From the NCBI GenBank assembly GCA_963800415.1, contig CAWDBS010000010.1:1-64000 (forward strand): a stretch of DNA of 64,000 nt, read 5' to 3'. Shown here piece by piece: positions 55,451-64,000 of this stretch (position 1 is its first letter; the number at the start of each line of letters is the position of its first letter). The position numbers were made by a program, and so were the translations under genes. The notes under the pieces were generated by a model. That model was not told where the DNA came from. It did no database searches and was given only the letters and a program-made list of their open reading frames with translations. The stretch is from Palsa-504 sp963800415. GTDB taxonomy: Bacteria; Actinomycetota; Actinomycetes; Streptosporangiales; Streptosporangiaceae.

Positions 55451-56434
55451 TCAGCCTGCGGTCGGGGCGAAATGCCTTCTTAGCCAGTCCCGAATCGCCT
55501 CGGTCGCGACGTCCGGGACCTCGAGCTGCGGCGTGTGGCCGACTCCGGGCAGGATAACCGTCTCCCAGCGCGGATTGCGGTCGGCCGCCTGCCGCATGCT
55601 GGCCACTGGCACCAGCCGGTCGGCCTCGCCGCCGATGAGCAGGACCGGAACCCGCACCGAGGCCATCATCTCCCAGTAGCGCCGGCGAAGGCCAACCACC
55701 CGCATCAGCGACCGGGACGCGGCCAGGAAAGCCTGGTCCCTGGCTCGTGTTCGCTGACTCTGGCGTTCGGCGGCCAGCGCGATCGACGCGGTGAGCATGG
55801 CCGGGTCGATCCGGGACGGGTCGGCGAAGCAGAGGTCGACGACGCGCTGGACGGCCAGTTGCGGCGGCGTGCGGGCCATCACCGTCCTGACGTAGAGCTC
55901 GCCGAGGCCGGGCAGCGCGCACATCAGGAACTGGCTGCCCACCTGCCGGTCGGGGATCCGCGGCGGCAGCGGCAGCGCGGGATCGATCAGCACCAGGCCC
56001 CGCACGGTGTCCGGCGCCGTGGCCGTCTGCAGGATGGAGATCAGCCCGCCCATGGAGTTCCCGGCCAGGATCACCGGCGTGCCGGTGATCTCCCGGACGA
56101 ACCGGTCGAGCAGCCGGGTGTTGCGCTGGACGGTGGACGTGCCGCGGGTGCCCGGCGTCAGGCCGAACCCGTGCAGGTCCAGCGCGACCGCGTGGCGGTT
56201 GGCCGCCAGCTGATTCCCGATCAGGCACCAGTTCAGGTGCGAGCCGCCCAGGCCGTGCACGAACACGATCGGCGTCTCGTCCTGGCGGGACTCATGGTCA
56301 GGGCCGAATTCGATCCAGTGCACGGGGCCTTCGAGGTCGAGGTCGGTGACGTAGCCGCGCGCTCCCCACGGCGCCGCGAACGCCCACGGCGCCGGCCTGG
56401 TGGCGGTTCGCGGCGCCATAGCCGGGCCGGTCAT
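55451..56434 (-). CDS. Alpha/beta hydrolase, probable monoacylglycerol or wax-ester lipase
   Basis: 327 residues from ATG 56434, which overlaps the stop of the upstream lipase gene (ATGA); longer in-frame starts have no ribosome site. The oxyanion HG lies in VFVHGLGGSHLNW, nucleophile Ser in LAGNSMGGLISIL, acid Asp in GGEADRLVPVAS, and His in LPGVGHTPQLEVP. The N-terminal 25 residues are disordered. It lies 13 bases before WS/DGAT, so it likely turns over or supplies acyl groups for storage lipid. Confidence 0.85.
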   Translation of the reverse strand: MTGPAMAPRTATRPAPWAFAAPWGARGYVTDLDLEGPVHWIEFGPDHESRQDETPIVFVHGLGGSHLNWCLIGNQLAANRHAVALDLHGFGLTPGTRGTSTVQRNTRLLDRFVREITGTPVILAGNSMGGLISILQTATAPDTVRGLVLIDPALPLPPRIPDRQVGSQFLMCALPGLGELYVRTVMARTPPQLAVQRVVDLCFADPSRIDPAMLTASIALAAERQSQRTRARDQAFLAASRSLMRVVGLRRRYWEMMASVRVPVLLIGGEADRLVPVASMRQAADRNPRWETVILPGVGHTPQLEVPDVATEAIRDWLRRHFAPTAG

Positions 56435-57255
56435 CTGGGGTCCGGGTACAGCGGCCGCAATGCCAGCGGCGGGCGGAACGGGTCGCGCTGGCCGGCTGGG
56501 AGGGCCAGCCGGTCGGCGATCAGCCAGAGGGTCGCCGGGTCCACTCCGAAGCCGACGTGGCTGCACCGGACCTCGACGTTCTGGTGCGTGGCCGTCTCCG
56601 GCTCCACGCACGCCCGCCAGGACACCACGCCGTCCCAGCGGGAGTAGACCGACGTCGACGGCACGCCGATGGGCCGGGACCGCTGCTCACGGGAGGGCAG
56701 CTGCCGGTCCGGGGCGTGCAGGAAACTGAGGCGCTGGTACGGGCCGTGGGCGTGGGTCTGCCTCGGGTCGTGCATGGCGTAGGGGCTGCCGAGGGTGATG
56801 ACCTGGCGGACCTGCCGGGGATGGCGGCGCGCCATCTCCCTGGCGTAAACGCCGCCCAGGCTCCAGCCGATCAGGGATACGGGGCGCCCGGTCCTCATCG
56901 CATGATCGAGGAGAGCCCGGGGCAGGCCGGCCAGCACCGCCTCGGTCGGCCCGTGATTACGGCCGAGGTCCCAGCCCCGCACGTCGTAGCCCAGCCAGCG
57001 CAGGAATCCGCGCAGCGGCACGGTACTCGCATCGCCGACCAGCAGGCCGGGGAAGACCAGCACCCCGTGACCGTCGCCGCGCGGGGCGGCCAGCAGCCCG
57101 GGGGCCGCCAGCAGCAGCGCCGTCAGGTCAGCCAGGCCGCGGATGGGTTCGGTCAGCAGCAGCCCGGCCGATGGCCCGGTGGCCGGCTGGCCGCCATCCG
57201 GGTGCTCGGGCGCGGCATTACCGCTTCGTCTGGACCTTCCCCGAACGAGGTACAT
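56431..57255 (-). CDS. Lipase-like alpha/beta hydrolase
   Basis: 274 residues. ATG 57255 is preferred over 57279 because gcggaggg precedes it. No classic signal peptide: the start (MYLVRGRSRRSGNA) is basic. Motifs: GHGVLVFPGLLVGD, nucleophile Ser in LIGWSLGGVYAREM, DGVVSWRACV, and His in CSHVGFGVDP. This resembles actinobacterial intracellular lipases coupled to WS/DGAT. First gene of the operon; it diverges from the AMP ligase across an AT-rich 120-base promoter region (acacttaatatatgtc near 57309). Confidence 0.82.
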   Translation of the reverse strand: MYLVRGRSRRSGNAAPEHPDGGQPATGPSAGLLLTEPIRGLADLTALLLAAPGLLAAPRGDGHGVLVFPGLLVGDASTVPLRGFLRWLGYDVRGWDLGRNHGPTEAVLAGLPRALLDHAMRTGRPVSLIGWSLGGVYAREMARRHPRQVRQVITLGSPYAMHDPRQTHAHGPYQRLSFLHAPDRQLPSREQRSRPIGVPSTSVYSRWDGVVSWRACVEPETATHQNVEVRCSHVGFGVDPATLWLIADRLALPAGQRDPFRPPLALRPLYPDPR

Positions 57256-57375
57256 CGCTGTTCCCTCCGCTCGCGTCATCGCGAGAACCTAGGCAAGGTG
57301 GTGATACACACTTAATATATGTCTCACTTACCAGAATTGGCCCCTCCAGCAAAGATGCGCTATTAGGGGGCGGGA

Positions 57376-58344
57376 ATGAGCTTCAACCTGGCGACGATCC
57401 TGACCGAGACGACGCTGGCCGCGCCGGACGCCCCGGTCTGCCGCATCGGCGGGACGACGACTACCTACCGCGAGCTCGACGGGCAATCGGGTCGTTTCGC
57501 GGCCGGGCTGCGGTGGCGGCTGCCTGTCCATCCTGCCGCGGTTCCAGCCCGCCGCGGTGCTGGACGCCATCGAGGCCGACCGGTGCACGGTGATCGGCGG
57601 CGTGCCGACCATGCTGCACGCCCTGGCCCAGGTGGACATCACCGGCCGCGACCTGTCGGCGCTGCGCGTCGCGGTGTCCGGCGGCGCGTCGCTGCCGGAG
57701 GACATCATGCGCACCTTCGAGGACAAGTTCGGCATCGAGGTGCTTGAGGGCTACGGGATGACCGAGACCGCGAGCTCGTGCTCGTTCAACCGGCCAGGTG
57801 ACCGGAAGGTCCTGTCGATCGGCAAGCCGCTGTGCGGCGTGCGGATGCGGGTCTGCGATTCCGCGGGCCAGCCGCTGCCGCCCGGGCGGGAGCACGTCGG
57901 GGAGATCCTCATCCGCGGGCACAACGTGATGAAGGGCTATCTGGGACGTCCCGAGGCCACCGCGGAGACGCTGCGCGGCGGCTGGCTGCACTCCGGCGAC
58001 CTGGGCTACGTGGACGCCGACGGCTTCTACTTCATCGTGGACCGGGCGAAGGACCTGGTGATCCGCGGCGGGTTCAACGTCTACCCGCGGGAGATCGAGG
58101 AGGTCCTCTACGCCCGGAGATCCTCGAGGCGGCCGTGATCGGCAAGCCGGACGAGCGGCTCGGCGAGGAGGTCGTGGCCGTCGTGGCGCGGCGCCCGGGC
58201 TCCTCGGTGAGCTCCGAGGAGATCATCGCCTACTGCCGGGAGCGGCTGGCGGCGTACAAGTACCCACGGGAGATCCGGTTCATGGCCGAGCTGCCCAAGG
58301 GACCCTCAGGCAAGATCCTCAAATCCGCCCTCCGGGACGGCTAG
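57376..58344 (+). pseudogene. Fatty-acid/acyl-CoA ligase (AMP-forming) with an internal deletion and a frameshift
   Basis: ATG 57376, with ttagggggcggga upstream, begins a normal N-terminus (FNLATILTETTLAAPDAPVC; TTTYRELDGQSGRFAAGL). At about 57505 the sequence jumps to GGCLSILPRFQPAAVLDAIE. About 170 residues, including the SGTTGxPKG nucleotide loop, are lost. After that it is normal: VIGGVPTMLHALAQ, GYGMTETASSCS, GDLGYVDADGFYFIVDRAKD, GGFNVYPREIEEVL. The frame then slips near 58110 and ends with LPKGPSGKILKSALRDG. Without the P-loop the protein cannot adenylate. Mis-assembly cannot be excluded. Confidence 0.8.
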
Positions 58345-58438
58345 AGCCGGGTTATTCATGATCATGGCCAGAAATAGGCGCTATGCCCAGAACTGGCCAC
58401 GATCATGGTCCACGGCCCCGGCGGCCACCGGGGCAGGC

Positions 58439-60809
58439 TTAGCGGTTGCGCCAGATGGGAGGGCGTTTCTGAGCGAACGCGGTCATGCCTTCGATGGCGT
58501 CCTCGCTGGCCATGAGCTCGTCGATGGCGGCGCTCGGGTGGTTGACGGCATCGACGACATCCGGGATGCCACGGGTTTCCGCCATCACCCGCAGCGAGAT
58601 CCGTACCGAGGTGGGCGAGCCCTCGAGGATCCCGGCGGCCAGGGCGCGGGCGCCGTCCAGCGCGGTCCCGGCGGGGACGACCCGGTTGACCAGGCCGTAC
58701 GCCAGGGCCTCGGCGGCGGTGATGCGGCGGCCGGTGAGGATCATCTCGGTGGCCACCTTGGGCGGCACGGTGCGCGACAGCCGGATGAGGCCGCCGGCGC
58801 CCGCGACCAGCCCGACCCTGACCTCGCTGAGCGCGAACTGCGCGGTGGCGTCGGCCACGACCAGGTGGCAGGCCAGCGCGATCTCGCACCCGCCGCCCAT
58901 GGCGAAGCCGTTGACCGCGGCGATGACCGGTTTTGGGCATGTGCGCCCGGCTCGTCAGGCCGGCGAACCCGTTCTTGGGCACCCACATGGGCTTACCGGA
59001 CGCCGAGTAGACCAGGTCGTTGCCCGCGGAGAAGGCCTTCTCCCCCGCTCCGGTCAGGATGGCGACCCACAGGTCGTCGTCGGCGAAGTAGGCGTCGAAG
59101 ACGCGATCGAGCTCGTCGTTCGCCATCGGGTGCAGGCTGTTCCTGGACTCGGGGCGGTTGATGGTGACCTCGAGCAGGTGGCCGTCGCGGCGGACCAGCA
59201 CGTGCTCGTACGCCTCGCGCAGGACCGGCGCGTCGGGCGGGAACAGCTCGTCCATCCGGGCCCTAGTGGTGGTGACCCGGTTACCGAAGCCGAACGACCG
59301 GACGTAGACCGCCTGGCCGATGGGCTCCTTCGCCGTGGTGAGCAGGTCGAGGAGGTCCGGGTCGTCACCCTTGGCCACGAAGCGCTCGCCGCTGCGGTCG
59401 AGCCGGCCGACGACGATGCCGGTCCGGGCGCCGCCGCGGGCATGCTTAACCGTGTAGCTCTCGATGGTGGCCGGGCCGTCGGCGTAGCGGGACTGCTCCG
59501 GCGCGGCCCAGCCGTCGATCTCGGCTTGCAGCTCGGCGCTTCGGTCCGGGATCCAGGCGGCCGGGGTGGTGGCGTACACGCCGGCCGAGTACTTGCTCAT
59601 GATGCCGCCGTTGGCGCCGACCAGCCCGTAGCTGCCGGGGGCGCGGCGCGCCCGCTGGACGGTTTCGGCGATGGCGTGCATGGAGTAGTTGTTGCCCGCG
59701 CCGCCGAAGAACGGCAGCCCGCCGGTGACGGTCAGGCCACGCGGATCGGCGGGATCAAGGCCGAGGCCATCGCAGATGTTGAACACCGGCGCGGGAAAGC
59801 AGCTGTACAGGTCGATCGTGGCCAGGTCGTCCGCGCCGAGGCCGGCCATATCCAGGGCCTGGCGGACCGCCATTACCGAGGCCGGGCCGGCCGACAGGTC
59901 GGCCCGGTCCAGCAGGTCCCGCTCGCGCAGGTCGGCGTGCCCGTGCAGGAACACCCACCGGTCCCGGGGAACGCCGAGCCGCCGCGCCGCGGCGACCGAC
60001 ATGAGCAGCACGGCGGCGCCCTGGTTGACCTTTTCCCGCGCCACGACGTAGCGGGTGTACGGATCGGCGATGGGCCGGTTCGCCTCGGTCGGCGTGACCA
60101 GCTCCGCCGCGCTGCGCTCGACCGGCGCCGCGGCGTGCGGGTTGGCCGCCGCGACCCGGGTGAACGGCGCGAACAGCGCGCCCATGGCGGCCGCGTACTC
60201 CGGGCGGGTCTGCCCGAGGCGGGCCCGCCGGGCATTGTCGATCAGCGCGTACTGGCTGGGCGCGCCGGTCAGCCCGTGCGCGGCCTGATGCCGGGACATC
60301 ATGCCGGCCAGCCCGTAGCCGCGGTCCTCCAGGCTGCCCTCGGGGTGCTCGGTGAAGTCGGGCTTGGCGTCGGCCCGGGCGAAGTGCTCGATGGTGGAGA
60401 TGGCCTCCGACCCGAAGATCAGCGTCACCTGGCTGCCGCCGCCCGCGATGACCGCGGCGAACTCGCTGACCAGGTGCTGCGGGGCCTGCCCGCCGCTGAC
60501 TTCAAGGACCGCGCGGGCCGGGCTCGCGCCGATCCGGCCGGCCACGGATCGGGGGTAATTATCCGAACGGCCCAGGGGTGCCCGCGCCCCCGGAACGGAA
60601 TTCTCGAACTGGCGGATCCCGGCCACCGTGTCGATCGCCGCCGCGGCCGTGGCGGGCTCGCCCCCGCTGTCGGCCAGGGCCTCGCGGGCCGCGTCGGCGG
60701 CGAGGTCCACGGGCGAGCGCTGACGGTAACCCTGGGCATCGAGGCGCTCGGAAACCTGCCCGACCCCGACCACGACAGGCGTCCGGGGATCGAGGGACGA
60801 CTGGTTCAT
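58439..60809 (-). CDS. Thiolase-like/enoyl-CoA hydratase fusion protein, one frameshift
   Basis: About 790 residues. Residues 1-510 are a thiolase-superfamily protein (TPVVVGVGQVSERLDAQGYR; YTRYVVAREKVNQGAAVLLM; LYSCFPAPVFNICDGLGLDP; GGLPFFGGAGNNYSMHAIAE) with its C-terminal beta domain (ARGGARTGIVVGRLDRSGE). At the position of the thiolase nucleophile the sequence reads EVSGGQAPQHLVSE, without Cys. From about residue 540 a full crotonase domain follows (LLEVTINRPESRNSLHPMAN; GAGEKAFSAGNDL; FAMGGGCEIALACHLVVADA; SEVRVGLVAGAGGLIRL). One extra A in a run near 58933 shifts the frame inside it. The crotonase Glu pair region is partly present. ATG 60809 overlaps the stop of the preceding synthetase fragment. 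Confidence 0.82.
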
Positions 60810-61188
60810 GATGTCACTTCCGGTTTCGCGTGGGCCAGGTCGGCGAGCTCGGCGATCCCGCCTCGGCGTAGCCCGACGACAGTACGCAGGCGTTGCGGAT
60901 CCCCGCGGCCGCGGCGTCGTCGAGGGCCTCGAGCATGCCCGCCTGGGGGACTATCAGGTAGGCGACATCGACCGGCTCGCCGATCTGCGCGCACGAGGTC
61001 ACGGTGGGCTGGCCGTGCGTCAGCGCACCCCGCCGGCTGACCAGGTACGTGTGCGCCCCGAACCCGAATGCGACCAGGTTGCGGTAGGCCAGCATAGAAA
61101 ACGTCGACTTGTCCGACGCGCCCACCAGCGCGACGCTGCGCGGGCGGAAGAGACTTGTCAGCCGCTCGCCGGTGATCTGGAATGGCAT
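60806..61188 (-). pseudogene. ADP-forming acyl-CoA synthetase, only the start of the CoA-binding domain
   Basis: ATG 61188: FQITGERLTSLFRPRSVALV, GASDKSTFSMLAYRNLVAFG, GQPTVTSCAQIGEPVDVAYL, ending SSGYAEAGSPSSPTWPTRNR with a stop at 60806. This is the CoA-binding Rossmann domain of acetate-CoA ligase (ADP-forming), normally about 700 residues. One frame over, the sequence after SSGYAEAG still reads GIAELADLAHA, so there is a frameshift and then a large loss. Its stop overlaps the fusion gene start. Confidence 0.72.
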
Positions 61189-61218
61189 GCTGATATCCTA
61201 GACGGTAAACGTTCAGCA
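61188..61218. promoter_or_regulatory. Operator-like inverted repeat between synthetase fragment and TetR
   Basis: tgctga (61188-61193) and tcagca (61213-61218) are inverted copies 19 bases apart, with aacgtt between. The left arm overlaps the start codon of the minus-strand synthetase gene and the right arm lies 23 bases before the TetR start. TetR autoregulation with control of the acyl-CoA operon would fit. Confidence 0.4.
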
Positions 61219-61240
61219 ATAAAGCGGAGGGGGAAGCGCG

Positions 61241-61843
61241 GTGAGCACGACGCACGTGACGCCCGGACGCCCGCGCGATCCCGGGGTGGACCGGCGCATC
61301 GCCCAGGCCGCACTCGACCTGTTCGCTGATACCGGCTGGGCCGGCTTCGCGATGGAGGCGGTAGCCCGCCGGGCCGGCGTCGGCAAAGCCTCGCTCTACC
61401 TGCGGTGGAGCACCAAGGAGGCGCTGCTGACCGACGCGGTGACCTGGCGCCTGGCCCGGGTCGCCGACATGGACACCGGCACGCTGCGGGGCGACCTGGC
61501 CGAGCTGGCGGCCCAGATGCTCGACATCTACGCGGGCGACACCAGCCGCGTCGCGCTCCGGCTCGCGCTCGAGGCCGACGCCATCCCGGGCGTGGCCGAG
61601 CACTACGCGCAGATGCGGCAGGCGCAGGTCCTCGCCGCCCGGGCCATCGTGCGCCGCGGCATCGGCCGCGGCGAGATCGCGCCCGATACCTCGGTCACGC
61701 TGCTGCTGGACACGCTCATCGGCGGGGCCATGATGCACGCGCTGGTCACCCCGGCCGACCGCCGGGCCGACCTGGCCCGCAACACCGGGGCCTACACCGC
61801 CCAGCTGGTCAGCTTCCTGCTGCGCGCCGTCACCCCGGCCTGA
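61241..61843 (+). CDS. TetR-family regulator
   Basis: 200 residues, intact. GTG 61241 behind gcggaggggg. The HTH is MEAVARRAGVGKASLYLRWS at residues 35-54, and the ligand domain is TetR_C-like helices (LAELAAQMLDIYAGDTSRVA; TSVTLLLDTLIGGAMMHALV). It diverges from the acyl-CoA genes across 52 bases, so it most likely represses them and itself in response to an acyl-CoA; this is inferred from position. Confidence 0.9.
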   Translation: MSTTHVTPGRPRDPGVDRRIAQAALDLFADTGWAGFAMEAVARRAGVGKASLYLRWSTKEALLTDAVTWRLARVADMDTGTLRGDLAELAAQMLDIYAGDTSRVALRLALEADAIPGVAEHYAQMRQAQVLAARAIVRRGIGRGEIAPDTSVTLLLDTLIGGAMMHALVTPADRRADLARNTGAYTAQLVSFLLRAVTPA

Positions 61844-61844
61844 C

Positions 61845-61915
61845 GGTCCCGCTCCCCGGCCCGGGCTCGATTGATCCCGGGCCGCCCGGGACACGTGTCC
61901 CGTGACAGCGGGACC
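61845..61915. repeat. Nested palindromes between TetR and the histidine kinase
   Basis: Three inverted repeats are nested. Outer arms ggtcccgc (61845-61852) and gcgggacc (61908-61915) enclose a hairpin, ggcccggg (61858-61865) with cccgggcc (61876-61883), and a perfect 16-base palindrome cgggacacgtgtcccg (61887-61902). The first may terminate TetR transcription; the palindrome, 29 bases before the kinase ATG, looks like a protein-binding site. Confidence 0.55.
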
Positions 61916-61930
61916 AAAAGGCACCATCGT

Positions 61931-63974
61931 ATGTATGTGGGTCTGGACCTTCCGGTGCGCGTGAGGCCGGCCCGGTGGCTGACGCCTGCCGGGCTGGCCT
62001 GGGCGGCTGCTGCGCTTACGGTGGTCCTGGCGCTCGGCGGGGCGGTGCTGGCCGTGCTCGGCCGCGACGTGTCCATGCTCCTGCTGCCGGCCCGCTGACC
62101 TACGCCTGGATGGGGTGCGTGCTGCTGGCCCGGCGGCCCGGTCATCCGATGGGCCCGCTGCTGTGCCTGATCGGGCTGGCGGACGCATTCGCCACGGTGC
62201 CCTACACGTACGTGCGGTACGCCGTGGTGCACTCGCCAGGTTCGCTGCCATTCTCGACGGCGGTGCTGTGGGTCAACACCTGGGCGCTACGCGCCCGCCA
62301 CCAGCCTGGGCGGCATGGTCCTGCTGCTGGTCTTCCCGGAGGGCAGGCTGCTGTCGCGGCGGTTCCGGCCCGCGCTGTGGGCCGCGCTGGCGTTCATCCC
62401 GCTGTCCGTGGCCGGCTTACGCCCTCAAACCGCAGAAGCTGGGCCCGCTGTTCCGCAACCTGTCCAACCCGTACGCCTCCCCCGGCTCGACTGGCTGTTC
62501 CAGGCGTGCGGGGCCCTGGCCATCGCGTGCGGGCTGGTCGCCGGGGTCGGGCGCGGCGGCGAGCGTGACGCTGCGCTGGCGCCGGGCCGACCGGGTAGGA
62601 CGCCAGCAGCTCAAGTGGCTCCTGGCCGTGCTGCCGTTCGCCATCGCCTCGCTGATCGCCACCCTGGTCTTCCCGGGCACGTGGAGCCTGGCCCTGGGGC
62701 TGCCGGCCGGCATCCTGATGCCGGTGGCCATCGGGATCGCGGTGCTGCGGTACCGGCTGTACGAGATCGACATCCTGCTGAACCGGGCGGCGCTGTACGG
62801 CCTGCTGACCGCCGGGGTGGCCGGGGTCTACCTGGCCGTGGTGGTGGTGGCCCACTCGGTGTTCGGCGTGCAGGGCCGCGGCCTGCCCGTGCAGGTCATC
62901 GCCACCGTGCTGGCCGCCGCCGCGCTGTTGCCGCTGCACGACCGGGTACAGCGCCGGGTGGACCAGCTGTTCTACGGCGACCGGGGCGTGCCCTACGAGG
63001 CCCTGGCCAGGCTCGGCCGCCGGGTCGAGGAGGCCGCCGACCCCGAGACGGCGCTCAACTCCGTGGTGAAGACCATCGCGGACAGCCTGCGGCTGCCGTA
63101 CGCGGCCCTCGAGCTGCGGCTCGGCGACGGGTGGAGCCCGGCCGCCACGTACGGCGAGGCCCCGGCCCAGGTGGTCGCGTTCCCGCTGACCTTCCAGCGG
63201 GAGACCGTCGGGCGGCTCCTGGTGGGCATGCGGTCGCGCGGCGAGCAGCTCGGCCCGGACGACGAGCGGCTGCTGGCCGACCTGGCCCGCCAGGCCGGGC
63301 CGGCCGCCCACGCGGTGGCGCTGCGGCGGGCGCTCGACGCCTCCCGGGCGGGCCTGGTCACCGCGCGGGAAGAGGAGCGGCGGCGGCTGCGCCGCGACCT
63401 GCACGACGGTCTCGGCCCGACGCTGGCCGGCCTGACGCTGGGCCTGGACACCGCCCGGGCCCGGTCGGCGGGCAGCCCGGAGCTCCAGGAGCTGCTGGGC
63501 AAGCTCAAGGCCGAGACGCAGCGGGCGGTGACCGACGTCCGCCGGATCGTCTACGGGCTGCGGCCGCCCGCGCTCGACGAGTTCGGCCTGGTCGGGTCGC
63601 TGCGCGAGGAGGTCGGGCGGCTGCAGTACGAGGCGCCGGCGCTCACCGTTACGCTGGACGCTCCCGACGAGGGCCTGGCCGACCTGCCCGCGGCGGCCGA
63701 GGTGGCCTGCTACCGGATCGTGACCGAAGCGCTGACCAACATCACCAGGCACGCGCACGCCACGCAGTGCTCGGTGCGGATACGGCTGGATAAAGACCTG
63801 GACGTGGAGATACGCGATGACGGGGTGGGCCTGCCGGAAGGCTGGCGGGCCGGCGTGGGCATCGCGTCGATGCGCGAGCGCGTGACCGAACTCGGCGGGG
63901 ACCTCGTAATCGAACCCGGCCTTCCGCACGGAACCAGGATCAATGCCCGCCTGCCCGCCCGGGAGAAAGAATGA
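61931..63974 (+). CDS. NarL-type sensor histidine kinase, several frameshifts in the membrane part
   Basis: About 680 residues. ATG 61931. The N-terminal sensor has several hydrophobic segments spread over frames (WLTPAGLAWAAAALTVVLAL; MGPLLCLIGLADAFATVPYT; MVLLLVFPEGRLLSRRFRP; LPAGILMPVAIGIAVLRYRL), with slips near 62085, 62290, 62415 and 62560. From about 62600 one frame is intact: a GAF-like region (LGRRVEEAADPETALNSVVK), HisKA_3 with phospho-His in RRDLHDGLGPTLAGLTLGL, and HATPase (EALTNITRHAHATQ; DDGVGLPEGWRAGVGIASMR; GTRINARLPA). It senses an unknown signal at the membrane and phosphorylates the response regulator that overlaps its stop. Confidence 0.88.
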
Positions 63975-64000
63975 CAGAATCGATCCGGGTGCTGATCGCC
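63971..64000 (+). CDS. Response regulator (start only, cut by window end)
   Basis: ATG 63971 overlaps the kinase stop (ATGA). The ten visible codons, MTESIRVLIA, match the beginning of a NarL/FixJ receiver domain just before the acidic pocket. The partnership with the HisKA_3 kinase predicts a LuxR-type output domain. Confidence 0.7.
   Translation, partial: MTESIRVLIA

Noticed and set aside
58485..61040. 851-codon plus-strand open frame
   Set aside because: Antisense shadow of the thiolase-hydratase fusion; low-complexity composition and no family resemblance.
1..64000. tRNA or rRNA genes as integration sites for the accessory island
   Set aside because: I looked around both recombinases and the island edges and found no cloverleaf-like or rRNA-like sequence.

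Overview
The window is about 70% GC with dense GC3-rich coding, many ATGA/GTGA start-stop overlaps, a SARP/AfsR regulator, WS/DGAT, PhaC, DUF222 and IS630/IS701/IS110 transposases. This points to a soil Actinomycetota, probably a mycelial lineage near Streptosporangiales or Streptomycetales; genus cannot be called. Two kinds of damage run through it. Many otherwise conserved genes carry single-base indels, often in homopolymers or CG runs, which looks like an under-polished long-read assembly. Several genes also have large internal deletions or are fragments, which is either real decay or assembly collapse.

Layout. 1-501: start of an FtsX-type permease (minus). 845-6276: branched-chain amino acid/amide ABC importer operon (substrate-binding lipoprotein, livH, livM, livG, livF, small membrane protein) with a hairpin after the first gene. 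6487-9856: flavin split-barrel protein, then an amine permease/copper amine oxidase pair (minus) whose junction has collapsed into poly-C. 9989-13163: P450, gentisate 1,2-dioxygenase with a remnant of an aryl-AMP ligase, and an alpha/beta hydrolase. 13259-15143: two crcB/fluC fluoride channel genes and a DUF190 gene.

15656-28340 is an accessory island: a broken DUF222 gene fused in frame to a small partner protein, a NACHT/STAND-like NTPase with 13 nearly identical 138-bp WD40 repeats, a tyrosine recombinase, a repeat-containing lipoprotein, an AfsR-type regulator, a second and truncated recombinase, a small inverted-repeat element and an IS110 element. The NTPase and its partner share a short beta-rich motif. 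This conflict/immunity-like module is the best candidate for an undescribed system.

28503-33521: uncharacterised genes, ligase and SRPBCC remnants, a secreted hydrolase and an amylosucrase. 33702-39648: a catabolic locus with an IclR regulator and amidohydrolase diverging from CaiB, a citrate-synthase-like lyase and a LigB/LigA extradiol dioxygenase; palindromic operators lie between them. 39824-43297: a secreted protein whose upstream region holds an IS701-type element, with an IS630 element inserted into that element's target duplication. 43921-48854: phosphoglucomutase, PHA synthase and acetoacetyl-CoA reductase. 49107-57255: SDR, an HxlR regulator/DHA2 exporter pair, and a storage-lipid operon (two hydrolases, WS/DGAT, TetR). 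57376-61188: acyl-CoA metabolism (deleted AMP ligase, thiolase-enoyl-CoA hydratase fusion, truncated ADP-forming synthetase), with a divergent TetR. 61931-64000: a NarL-type two-component system cut off by the window end.

Together the metabolic genes describe an organism importing amino acids and amines, degrading aromatics, and storing carbon as PHA and neutral lipid. No rRNA, tRNA or CRISPR was seen.
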